The notes beneath the pieces are model-generated. The model was not told the DNA's origin and did no database searches. It saw nothing but the letters and a program-made list of their open reading frames with translations. This document shows positions 42,652 to 50,419 of a stretch of 64,000 nt of DNA, in pieces. Both the position numbers and the translations under genes were made by a program. Source of the stretch: Vibrio sp. MEBiC08052 (lineage in GTDB: Bacteria; Pseudomonadota; Gammaproteobacteria; Enterobacterales; Vibrionaceae); assembly GCF_001506075.1 (NCBI RefSeq), contig NZ_KQ947475.1, forward strand, positions 954,455-1,018,454, given 5' to 3'. How positions within the stretch are numbered: the first letter of the stretch is position 1; every line of letters starts with the position of its first letter.

Positions 42652-43506
42652 TCAGTAGAGCAGAGAATAGAGTTTGCGACGATACTGACCCGCTAGTGGA
42701 TTCCCTTGTCCCAGCGCACTCAGAATATCCATGAATATTTTTTTCATCTCCCCGTCATGCGTATTGAGATCAGCGCTTAAAAATGACCAAAGAAGAGTCA
42801 GTGCTTCTTCATCCCGCTGCACCTGATGGTATTGTGCCGCTAATTCGCAGGCGAGTTTCATGTCTTGTGGCGAGCGCTGAAATGCGTCTTCCAGTGCAAC
42901 AATTTCCGGGCTATTGGCGGCTTGATGATGTAATTCCAATTTAGCGAGCAAACTTTTGTACTCGTTATCCTGAAACTCTAACGGAATATGTTGTAAGAGC
43001 GCTTCCGCTGCTTCAAATTGCTGGGTTTCGAGCAGGCAATTGGCTAAGGCAAGTTTGACTTCGCCTTTATTTTGTAGCGTTTCAGGGAGTGCTTGTAACA
43101 ACGTCAGCGCCTGAGCATACTCTTGCTGTTCTATCATCGTCAGTGCTTGTTGCAAATTCATTTCATCCTGACTGGGAAGATGTTTCTCAAGCATAGCTGT
43201 GACTGACTCAATGGTTTGTGGCCCCCCTAATCCATCCACAGGACGGCCTTGAGAAAATAGCGCTAGAGTCGGGATCGACTGAATGCCAAACTGCGCCGCG
43301 ATGGCTTGTTCTTCCTGACAATTCAGTAAAGCGAGTGTAAAAGCTCCCTGATATTTCTGCACTAATCCTTGTAAGGGCTGGATCAGTACCGCACTGGATT
43401 CGTCCATCGGTGCCCAAAAATAAAATAGGATCGGTGCAGAAAAAGAGCCCTCTAATAGTTCTCGGATATTTTCTTGGGTGACATCAACGTGAAGTGGTGT
43501 ATGCAT
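42652..43506 (-). CDS. cnoX: Thioredoxin-fold co-chaperone CnoX/YbbN
   Basis: Thioredoxin-like domain (about 1-112) followed by TPR-like helices, the layout of E. coli CnoX, a redox-related holdase that passes clients to GroEL. At the thioredoxin CxxC place the sequence is FYFWAPMDESS, so no disulfide pair is present; oxidoreductase activity is not expected. The cis-Pro region QSIPTLALF is kept. 284 residues. Convergent with cueR, 49 bp apart. Confidence 0.9.
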   Translation of the reverse strand: MHTPLHVDVTQENIRELLEGSFSAPILFYFWAPMDESSAVLIQPLQGLVQKYQGAFTLALLNCQEEQAIAAQFGIQSIPTLALFSQGRPVDGLGGPQTIESVTAMLEKHLPSQDEMNLQQALTMIEQQEYAQALTLLQALPETLQNKGEVKLALANCLLETQQFEAAEALLQHIPLEFQDNEYKSLLAKLELHHQAANSPEIVALEDAFQRSPQDMKLACELAAQYHQVQRDEEALTLLWSFLSADLNTHDGEMKKIFMDILSALGQGNPLAGQYRRKLYSLLY

Positions 43507-43832
43507 ACGGTGAACTTCCTGAATTCAATGGGCGATAGGGTATAAGTATGGGCGGGTGATTAAAAATCAAGTGAAATCGAAATATCCATGGATAAATATG
43601 TGGCAGTCAGCGCTGAAACTGATGTGATGGTGGCTTTTTGCCTGAAAGGGACACGATTAAAACATGATTAGAAAAATAACGACAACACAAATACTTAGCC
43701 AGTTTAGCTGATTGAGACTCATTTTTACCTATTCCAGAAGATGTGGCACTCTCGGTCGAGAACAATGAGCATATTAGAAGGTGATTATGAAACAATCATG
43801 ACAGCCTTCCTCTATTCTTTCTTCTTAGTCTT
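43507..43832. other. Spacer between cnoX and the SDR gene
   Basis: 326 bases with no gene I can support. A 23-codon frame at 43765-43836 (+) ends in a hydrophobic stretch, but it has a poor ribosome site and overlaps the SDR end. Promoter of cnoX should lie near 43510-43560. Confidence 0.5.
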
Positions 43833-44660
43833 CTAAGCCGCTTTATTGAGAATGGCATCAAGCCAGCGGGTTGGCAGTAAACGTTTAAGCACCGCAAACA
43901 CTTGCGTCGGTCTGGTAATTCGATAGCGGATTTTGGGCGTGGGGCTTTCTAAAGCATGAAGAATTGAAGGCAGACAATCTTCCGGTGGTAGTGTGAACCG
44001 GTTGTTGGATTTTTCTTGATTCAGACGCTCAATCTGTTGTTGATACGCTTGCGCATGAACGCTGTTTTGTGGAGAGACCCAACGTAAGAATGCAGCCAGT
44101 GCATTTTCGCGAAAGTGCGTCTCTATTGGCCCGGGTTCGAGAATACTGATATGAATGTCGGTCTGTTTTAGTTCGAGACGCAGCGTATCACTCCAGCCTT
44201 CGATCGCAAATTTTGAGGCATTGTAGGCACCGCGATATTTCATTGCAGCAAATCCCAGTACCGAACTATTCTGAATGATTCTGCCATGCCCTTGCCGCCG
44301 AAATTGCGGCAGCAGTTTGGTGGTGAGATCATGCCAACCAAAAAAGTTAGTTTCGAATTGCTCTCTCATTGCTTGAGTGGATAAATCTTCCAGCGCACCG
44401 GGTTGACCATAAGCACCGTTATTAAACAGCGCATCGAGATGGTGATTGGTCAGTGACATCACTTCCTCGATCGCTGTGTCAATGATTGCTGGATTGGTGA
44501 CATCAAGATGAATGGCGGTCAGGCCTTCATTTTGAAGCCGCTGTACATCTGCAATGTGTCGGCATGAGGCGATGACCTGATAGCCCCTTTGGTGTAAAGC
44601 ATGAGCAGTGGCATAGCCGATACCCGATGAACATCCGGTGATGAGTATTGTTTTAGACAT
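43833..44660 (-). CDS. Short-chain dehydrogenase, YbbO-like
   Basis: Classical SDR of 275 residues. NAD(P)-binding TGCSSGIG (about 8-15), NNGAYGQPGAL at the NAG position, the catalytic Ser in NSSVLGF and YNASKFA with Tyr and Lys. The basic residue in ASCRHIAD favours NADP. Sequence and the nearby cnoX gene resemble E. coli YbbO, an NADP-dependent aldehyde reductase, but the substrate here is unknown. Confidence 0.85.
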   Translation of the reverse strand: MSKTILITGCSSGIGYATAHALHQRGYQVIASCRHIADVQRLQNEGLTAIHLDVTNPAIIDTAIEEVMSLTNHHLDALFNNGAYGQPGALEDLSTQAMREQFETNFFGWHDLTTKLLPQFRRQGHGRIIQNSSVLGFAAMKYRGAYNASKFAIEGWSDTLRLELKQTDIHISILEPGPIETHFRENALAAFLRWVSPQNSVHAQAYQQQIERLNQEKSNNRFTLPPEDCLPSILHALESPTPKIRYRITRPTQVFAVLKRLLPTRWLDAILNKAA

Positions 44661-44705
44661 GTTTTCCTCTTGGGTATGCCGTCATTGCCACACAATCGAT
44701 TGATG

Positions 44706-45626
44706 TTATGGCAATACCTGTAAAACCTGTTTGAGTGCCGGTTCCAGATGAGAGTACTGAAATTTAAATCCGAGTTCAGTTAATTTTTTGGGTTTGGCAC
44801 GAGTACTATCGAGCAGTAGTGCAGCGGATTCTCCCATGAGTAGCCGAATTGCCCACGCAGGAACCGACATAACGTGTGGCCTGTGTAGTGTTTTTGCGAG
44901 GGTTTTACTGAATATTTTGTTCGGTACCGGATGTGGTGCACAGAGGTTGAATGGCCCGTGAGCGTAGGTGGTTGCTAATAAAAAGAGAATTCCTTGAACC
45001 ATATCATGAATGTGAATCCAAGGAAGATACTGATTGCCTGAACCTATCGGACCGCCGCAACCGAATCGATAGGGCAAGAGCATTTTTTGTAATGCGCCAC
45101 CATCCGATGACAGAACGACCCCCGTTCTGAGCAGGCAGACTCTGGTGTTTTCTGATTCGGCTTTTTTGGCAATATTTTCCCAAGTTACACACACCGAATG
45201 AGAGAATTCATGACTTTGAACCTGGAGGCTTTCATCAATCGGATGATCCTGTTGATCGCCGTAGAAGCCAACGGCAGAACCGCTGATGAACACGGATGGC
45301 GGGGATGAACTGGCATGAATGAGCTCAACAAGCTTTTCGGTAATTTGCCAGCGACTCTGGCAAATTGCTTGTTTCTGGGCATCTGTCCATCGTCGGTTGG
45401 CGATCGGTTCGCCAGCGAGGTTAATCACAGCATCGAAATGGTTGAGATCATGGAGGTTATCTAAACTGGTGATCAATTCAAGTGGATAATGGTTGAGATG
45501 ATTGAGCTTTTCTCGAGTTTGTTTCTCTGAGCGAGTCAAGACAACAATTTCATGTTCATGGGTGATAAGCTGCTTGATCAATTCTTTGCCGATGAGTCCC
45601 GAACCGCCGGTGATAAGTATTTTCAT
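44706..45626 (-). CDS. TIGR01777-type NAD-dependent epimerase-like protein (YfcH)
   Basis: A 306-residue extended-SDR protein with N-terminal TGGSGLIGKELIKQL, AVINLAGEPIANRRWTD, SGSAVGFYGD and CLLRTGVVLSSDGGAL. The C-terminal PVPNKIFSKTLAKTLHRP and the short DUF1731 tail (ELGFKFQYSHLEPALKQ) define the YfcH/TIGR01777 family. Role unknown. It lies 45 bp upstream of the SDR gene in the same direction, so the two may be one unit. Confidence 0.88.
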   Translation of the reverse strand: MKILITGGSGLIGKELIKQLITHEHEIVVLTRSEKQTREKLNHLNHYPLELITSLDNLHDLNHFDAVINLAGEPIANRRWTDAQKQAICQSRWQITEKLVELIHASSSPPSVFISGSAVGFYGDQQDHPIDESLQVQSHEFSHSVCVTWENIAKKAESENTRVCLLRTGVVLSSDGGALQKMLLPYRFGCGGPIGSGNQYLPWIHIHDMVQGILFLLATTYAHGPFNLCAPHPVPNKIFSKTLAKTLHRPHVMSVPAWAIRLLMGESAALLLDSTRAKPKKLTELGFKFQYSHLEPALKQVLQVLP

Positions 45627-45957
45627 ATCCTACCCATTTCATGTTGATCGAATATACCAGTGATGGTTTGAGGTAATTCTATCCGTTGGTTTTATTCATT
45701 ATATTTCATCATATATAGAATAATCATAAATGATTTCAGAAAGTAGCGAGACGATGCCGGTGAGGTGTTGATGTTATATTTTTGTGATTGATTCTTGGTT
45801 TTAGTCGATGAATTTAGCAAAGTCACACGCAATCTTGTACGGATCTGTCATCATATAATCAAGCTATTCCATACCATGCAGGTTATCGAAGGTGCCTGTT
45901 ACCAATACCTTTTCCTCTCTCGGATTGGGGTTGTCAAGTTGGCTCAAGTGAGGAGAA
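45627..45957. other. Spacer upstream of the DUF1538 operon
   Basis: 331 bases without a gene. A perfect -10 hexamer TATAAT lies at 45854-45859, about 100 bp before the first ATG; no good -35 is at the right distance, which suggests an activator-dependent promoter. GAGGAGAA is the ribosome site just before 45958. Confidence 0.5.
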
Positions 45958-46692
45958 ATGAAAGCATTCATTGCATTACTCAAAGTAATGCTGGGAAGTT
46001 TTAAAGATCTACTCCCGATTATTTTGGTCATTGCATTTTTTCAGTTGATCATTTTGCAACAACCTCTCCCAGATTTGATTTCAATTTTGGGTGGGTTGTT
46101 ATTCGTTGTTCTCGGTTTGACGTTTTTTATTTTTGGTCTGGAAATGGGATTGTTTCCAATCGGTGAAAGTATGGCTCAGGCACTTGCCAAGAAAGGGAGC
46201 TTGCTGGGGTTATTAGGATTCGCTTTTTGTTTGGGGTTTGGAACCACGATTGCGGAGCCCGCTTTGACCGCTGTCGCAGCTGAGGCCGCAAAAGTCGCAG
46301 CGTCTGGGGGGGTGATTGAGATGACTGCACAATCTATGAACGACTATACCATGGGATTACGATTAACGGTGGCTTTGTCAGTTGGCCTCGCCATCGTTTT
46401 AGGGGTATTGAGAATCCTGAAGGGGTGGTCGATTCACTTGATGATTATCTTTGGTTACTCGTGTGTCATGATCCTGACCGTTTTCGCGCCTGAAACCATT
46501 ATCGGGATAGCTTATGATTCCGGCGGGGTGACCACATCGACGATTACGGTTCCTTTAGTGACCGCATTAGGGGTTGGGCTGGCCTCTTCGATTAAAGGGC
46601 GAAATCCCATGGTGGATGGGTTTGGGCTGATTGCGTTTGCATCGTTACTCCCGATGATTTTTGTGATGATTTTCGGGATGACGATAGCATGA
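45958..46692 (+). CDS. DUF1538 membrane protein A
   Basis: A 244-residue inner-membrane protein with six or seven hydrophobic segments, of the DUF1538 family. Two glycine/threonine-rich motifs are likely to line a pore or binding site: [15 protein letters not shown] in the first half and [14 protein letters not shown] in the second, each at the end of a helix. [24 protein letters not shown] is the conserved end. It is a paralogue of the next gene and overlaps it by four bases (ATGA). The two halves look like a pseudo-repeat typical of transporters. Substrate unknown; neighbours suggest nucleotide-controlled transport. Confidence 0.8.
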   Translation: MKAFIALLKVMLGSFKDLLPIILVIAFFQLIILQQPLPDLISILGGLLFVVLGLTFFIFGLEMGLFPIGESMAQALAKKGSLLGLLGFAFCLGFGTTIAEPALTAVAAEAAKVAASGGVIEMTAQSMNDYTMGLRLTVALSVGLAIVLGVLRILKGWSIHLMIIFGYSCVMILTVFAPETIIGIAYDSGGVTTSTITVPLVTALGVGLASSIKGRNPMVDGFGLIAFASLLPMIFVMIFGMTIA

Positions 46693-47486
46693 TAACCATT
46701 GCCCATTTCTTCCAAATTCTATGGACCACAATTCAGGATGTATTACCGATTGCAATCATTTTGTTTGTGTTTCAGTTGGTTATATTACGTAAACCGGTTG
46801 CACGTTTACCACATGTGATTCTTGGCTTTGGATACGTGATTCTGGGACTGTCTCTTTTCTTGATGGGGCTGGATGCTGCGTTGTTTCCGCTGGGGGAAAT
46901 GATGGCACAGCAGTTGACCGCGCCCTCATTTCTTGCTCAGGTCCGCTTGAATGATGCAGACCCTCAACATTGGATCAATTACTATTGGGTTTATCTGTTT
47001 GCATTTTGTATCGGATTTAGTACGACGATCGCGGAACCGTCGTTGATTGCCGTTGCGATTAAAGCGAATAAAGTATCTGGTGGTTCTATTGGTGTGAATG
47101 GTTTGAGGGTTGCTGTTGCTCTAGGGGTGGCATTCGGTATTACGTTGGGGAGTTACCGAATTGTCGTGGGTGACCCGTTGCACTATTACATCATTATCGG
47201 TTATTTGCTGGTTGTGATTCAGACATTTTATGCCCCCAAAATGATTGTTCCTTTAGCTTATGATTCCGGAGGCGTCACTACATCAACGGTCACTGTGCCT
47301 GTTGTTACGGCGCTGGGGTTAGGACTCGCATCAACGGTTCCGGGGCGGAGTCCGTTGATCGATGGATTTGGTTTAATCGCATTTGCCAGCCTTTTTCCTA
47401 TGATATCTGTCATGGGATATGCGCAAGTGACACAGTGGTTGAACCGTAAACGTTCTCTGATGGAGAAAAAAGACAATGCGCTTTAA
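46689..47486 (+). CDS. DUF1538 membrane protein B
   Basis: Second DUF1538 protein, 265 residues. It keeps both motifs of the first ([15 protein letters not shown] and [14 protein letters not shown]) and the same end [15 protein letters not shown]. It has a longer loop between helices 2 and 3 ([15 protein letters not shown]) and a charged C-terminal tail ([13 protein letters not shown]). The pair probably forms a heteromer. The ATG overlaps the stop of protein A by four bases, and its own end overlaps the PII-like gene by 11 bases. Confidence 0.8.
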   Translation: MITIAHFFQILWTTIQDVLPIAIILFVFQLVILRKPVARLPHVILGFGYVILGLSLFLMGLDAALFPLGEMMAQQLTAPSFLAQVRLNDADPQHWINYYWVYLFAFCIGFSTTIAEPSLIAVAIKANKVSGGSIGVNGLRVAVALGVAFGITLGSYRIVVGDPLHYYIIIGYLLVVIQTFYAPKMIVPLAYDSGGVTTSTVTVPVVTALGLGLASTVPGRSPLIDGFGLIAFASLFPMISVMGYAQVTQWLNRKRSLMEKKDNAL

Positions 47487-47826
47487 ATTAATCGTTGCCT
47501 TTGTTGAAGATAGCAAAACCGACAAAGTATTAGACGCCGCCAGACAAGCAGGAGCGACAGGTGCGACAGTGATCAACAATGCCAGAGGAGAAGGACTCAA
47601 TCAGAAAACCACCTTTTTTGGCCTGACATTGGAAGTACAGAAGGATATGGTGCTCTTTGTCGTTGAAGAGCATTTGTCTCGTCAGATTTTGGAAACAATT
47701 AATGAAGTCGGGGAGTTTGAAACCGAATCAGGGCAGGGAATCGCCTTTCAGATTGATATTGAAGATGTCGTCGGCATCTCTCATCAGGTTGAAAAGTTAA
47801 CTAAATACGTTGAGGACGAATTATGA
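47476..47826 (+). CDS. PII-like signalling protein
   Basis: A 116-residue protein of PII type: beta-alpha-beta start [28 protein letters not shown], B-loop ESGQGIAFQIDIEDVVGI, and a C-terminal helix. The T-loop is short (GEGLNQKTTFFGL) and lacks the Tyr51 uridylylation site and the GlnB signature, so it is not a GlnB/GlnK orthologue. PII proteins are trimers that bind adenine nucleotides and often plug or regulate membrane transporters. The overlap with DUF1538 B makes that membrane protein the likely partner. Confidence 0.82.
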   Translation: MRFKLIVAFVEDSKTDKVLDAARQAGATGATVINNARGEGLNQKTTFFGLTLEVQKDMVLFVVEEHLSRQILETINEVGEFETESGQGIAFQIDIEDVVGISHQVEKLTKYVEDEL

Positions 47827-48236
47827 ATAGGCATGATAGCGTGAGAGTCCGTGATGTAATGACCGATACCTATGCCCTTGTTGATGGTTTGATGACGGTC
47901 TATGAAGCGATTCGGATTGCGAAGCAACAGCAGGTTAAAGCTTTGATTGTCAATAAACGTCACGATGATGATGAATTCGGGATTGTGTTGATGAATGACA
48001 TTGCCAAAAAAGTGCTCGCCAGTAACCGTTCATCAAAGCGGACCAATATTTATGAGATCATGACCAAACCTGCGCTGTCAGTGGATCCTGATATGAAGGT
48101 TAAATATTGTGCTCGTTTATTTGAGCGGTTTGGCATCAGCCGGGCACCCGTCATTGAACATGGAAAAGTGATTGGCATGGTTAGCTACAATAATATTGTC
48201 GTCAATGGGATGCTTGAAGAAGACGATCTTGAGTAG
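47823..48236 (+). CDS. Twin-CBS domain protein
   Basis: A 137-residue protein made of one CBS pair: VRDVMTDTYALVDGLMTVYEA-like first repeat and EIMTKPALSVDPDMKVKYCA as the second, each followed by a VIGMVS or FGIVLM strand. CBS pairs sense adenosyl nucleotides. It overlaps the PII-like gene by four bases (ATGA) and is the last gene of the operon. No catalytic domain is attached, so it is presumably a regulatory subunit. Confidence 0.85.
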   Translation: MNRHDSVRVRDVMTDTYALVDGLMTVYEAIRIAKQQQVKALIVNKRHDDDEFGIVLMNDIAKKVLASNRSSKRTNIYEIMTKPALSVDPDMKVKYCARLFERFGISRAPVIEHGKVIGMVSYNNIVVNGMLEEDDLE

Positions 48237-48279
48237 GGCGCTTTGGCTCACTGGATACGGGAACTGCCCGAAGAGCAGT

Positions 48280-48555
48280 CTATCGATCAATATGCCCCAG
48301 ATTCCGTTCGGGATCGAACACATTCCGAACGCGTTGTTTCAACGTTTTGGCATCGGGGAATCCTTGGTCTTTCTGACGCTCCCAAATCTGAATATCATTA
48401 CAGAATATTTCAAAACGACCGCCTGTATCCGGGCAGAGTGAAACTTGCTCGATCTCTTCGCTGAATGTATGGAGTAGCTCTTGCGCTAACCAAGATGCGC
48501 GCAGCATCCAATTGCATTGACGACAGTAGAAAATACGAATATTAATTTTTTGCAC
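48280..48555 (-). CDS. Rdx/SelW-like thioredoxin-fold protein
   Basis: A 91-residue protein of the SelT/SelW/SelH (Rdx) family. The redox motif near the N-terminus is FYCRQCNW, a CxxC with Cys where animal homologues have selenocysteine. The second hallmark TGGRFEIFCND follows about 37 residues later. The frame extends upstream to 48630, but the GTG at 48555 gives the usual family start (QKINIRIFYC) and length. The role in bacteria is unknown. Convergent with the CBS gene. Confidence 0.82.
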   Translation of the reverse strand: MQKINIRIFYCRQCNWMLRASWLAQELLHTFSEEIEQVSLCPDTGGRFEIFCNDIQIWERQKDQGFPDAKTLKQRVRNVFDPERNLGHIDR

Positions 48556-48658
48556 GAATACCACTCTTAAATGGGGATAACCGGGTGAATGTGAGCGTAT
48601 AAAAATACATCTAAAAAGCAAAAATCTCACACAATTTCTTTTTCTGGCTGAGTTGAAG

Positions 48659-48750
48659 CTTTAGTTGACTAAAGTGCACGATGCGCCATCAGTTGACGTA
48701 CATTGCATGAGTCAGGGGACTGATTGAATCAAGCCCCCTGACTTCAACTG
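48659..48750. repeat. Cluster of inverted repeats between toxS and the Rdx gene
   Basis: Three dyads: CTTTAGT/ACTAAAG (48659-48674), and nested CAGTTGA/TCAACTG (48690-48750) around AGTCAGGGG/CCCCTGACT (48710-48743). No T-tract follows leftward, so if this ends toxRS transcription it is not a standard intrinsic terminator. Confidence 0.6.
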
Positions 48751-48752
48751 AC

Positions 48753-49283
48753 TTAGTTTTTAAAGAGGATGGTTGAGTCGTGATTCAGACTGGTCAGCAG
48801 GAGCGTTTTACTATCAATGACATCAACACGTCTGCTCTGCTGGGCATCCATTTTAAAAAACTGCTTGATCAGATTTAATTGCTTCGGCGTAAAATCTTTA
48901 CTCTCGCTAGAAGAAACATCTTTAAACTCTGTCGGGGAGATCAGTAGATAGTTTTCACTGAGTTCCCAAGTACCGGTTTCTGATATGTCGATTTTACTCT
49001 CCGGTTCTTTCCCATTAGCATATAACTGAATCACGGAGACGCGGATATACGTTTTGTTGGGAAGATATTTTACATTCGAGAGTACATCGACCCGACGGAG
49101 CGGACCAACAGAGGCGACTTCATTTTTACTTTCGATCAGGGTGACGACTTTTGACTGCCATTCACTTGATGTCAGCAGTTGCTTGAGTTTCAGATCACTG
49201 CCCCAGTATAGCCAAGCGCTTAGAACAATAGATGCAAGCAGCGTGATCGTCGCAATGCGTTGGTTCATCTTTTTCACTGGCAT
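48753..49283 (-). CDS. toxS: ToxR-stabilising protein ToxS
   Basis: Inner-membrane protein with one helix (about 11-28) and a periplasmic domain that binds and protects the ToxR periplasmic domain; with it, ToxS forms a bile-sensing pair in V. cholerae. Family segments: SEWQSKVVTLI, GPLRRVDVLSNVKYLPN, GTWELSENYLL and SRRVDVIDSKTLLLTSL. 176 residues. The start overlaps the toxR end by ten bases. Confidence 0.93.
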   Translation of the reverse strand: MPVKKMNQRIATITLLASIVLSAWLYWGSDLKLKQLLTSSEWQSKVVTLIESKNEVASVGPLRRVDVLSNVKYLPNKTYIRVSVIQLYANGKEPESKIDISETGTWELSENYLLISPTEFKDVSSSESKDFTPKQLNLIKQFFKMDAQQSRRVDVIDSKTLLLTSLNHDSTILFKN

Positions 49284-50155
49284 ACCTTCGTGAGATCCTC
49301 TTGATTGACAACAATGTTCAAGGTGGCATTTTTATCACTATGTTCAATTGGGTAGACATAGTTCAATATCATTTTGTTGTCTTGGCCATTGGTTGCGATG
49401 ACCTGACTTGGGGGCGCATCCATCGAATGCGCTGCCCGGTATCTTTTCACGCAGAGTTCAATTGATGGCAGCCACGAATTCAAATCAGGATGATTTTTGG
49501 GGGTATTAATCGGAATGTCATCAATAATCGTTAAATTACGGAACTGAGAATAAGTTGGCCCGTGATACGTGACTGCGATGATGGGCAAAATGAATGCGAT
49601 CAGGAAACACAGTTTGGTTTTCCAACTTGCTTTTTGAGAAGATGGTTGTGCCGTCGATAGCGTCTCTTGACCGGACACTATATCGAGCGAATTCTTTTCA
49701 AACTCAGCAACAGCATGGGCCGATTCGACCAATGCTTCTTCCTGAAGTGTCAGCAACTCCTCCGACTGATCTTGAGGCTCATCTTTGTCTGACTTAGCCG
49801 GACTGATGGCAGGAAGAGGCTCTACACTAGCGATCAACTGATAACCACGCTTAGGAACGGTTTTGATATAGCGCGGTGATTTGGTGGAGTCATTGAGCAT
49901 TTTTCTGAGCGTCGAAATCGCTTGGGTGAGACTAGAATCATCGACTTCAAAGCCTTGCTTGCGCCACACAAAATCATGGAGCTCATTACGACGAATGACC
50001 TCATTGGGATGCTGGGCTAGCATCAATAGAATTCTACTTTCGTTACTGCCTAGCCGAATAGTTTCATTATCATTTTCTTTATCGACCAACGAGTTATTGT
50101 TGGGAACGAATGTAAAACGTTCAGCCAGGATGAATTTTGAGCTAATGGTATTCAT
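49274..50155 (-). CDS. toxR: Transmembrane transcription regulator ToxR
   Basis: Membrane-bound winged-helix activator; ancestral role in vibrios is control of outer-membrane porins. DNA-binding domain at about 30-110 (LGSNESRILLMLAQHPNEV, FEVDDSSLTQAISTLRKML, KTVPKRGYQLIA), an acidic variable linker, a membrane helix at about 180-197 and a periplasmic domain with NHPDLNSWLPSIELC. Two periplasmic cysteines lie 57 residues apart, the same spacing as the disulfide pair in V. cholerae ToxR. ATG at 50155 (a TTG one codon before is possible). Divergent from htpG. Confidence 0.96.
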   Translation of the reverse strand: MNTISSKFILAERFTFVPNNNSLVDKENDNETIRLGSNESRILLMLAQHPNEVIRRNELHDFVWRKQGFEVDDSSLTQAISTLRKMLNDSTKSPRYIKTVPKRGYQLIASVEPLPAISPAKSDKDEPQDQSEELLTLQEEALVESAHAVAEFEKNSLDIVSGQETLSTAQPSSQKASWKTKLCFLIAFILPIIAVTYHGPTYSQFRNLTIIDDIPINTPKNHPDLNSWLPSIELCVKRYRAAHSMDAPPSQVIATNGQDNKMILNYVYPIEHSDKNATLNIVVNQEDLTKVCQ

Positions 50156-50324
50156 CAATGTCTTCTTTTTATGTATTGAATACTGACGATTTGTTTCGTG
50201 ATTATCTCAACGTTTGAGTTAAGGGCGAGTTAAGTTTTCTTGATGCCATTTAGATATATTGAGATTTCTTGAGCACAGGATAATAAAATTTTTAGAAAAA
50301 AACACTGTTTTTAGATTGTCTAAC

Positions 50325-50351
50325 CTTGAATTCACTTTCATGACCCATATT
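50325..50351 (+). promoter_or_regulatory. Sigma-32 heat-shock promoter of htpG
   Basis: CTTGAA (50325-50330), a 13-base spacer and CCCATATT (50344-50351) match the RpoH consensus very closely. It lies 69 bp before the htpG ATG. In V. cholerae the toxR and htpG promoters are also closely divergent. Confidence 0.93.
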
Positions 50352-50419
50352 TTACTAGCAAGCAAGAATATTTGTATACATTATGAATCGGTATGAATGC
50401 ATTAAGTCATGGAGCTAGT

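Noticed and set aside
43607..43836. Small frames in the cnoX-SDR spacer, including a 23-codon one ending FLYSFFLVF
   Set aside because: Poor ribosome sites and no clear codon bias; the 23-codon frame overlaps the convergent SDR gene. It cannot be supported without expression data.
47476..47826. PII-like protein called as GlnB or GlnK
   Set aside because: It lacks Tyr51 and the long T-loop, and no amtB or glnE/glnD context is present.
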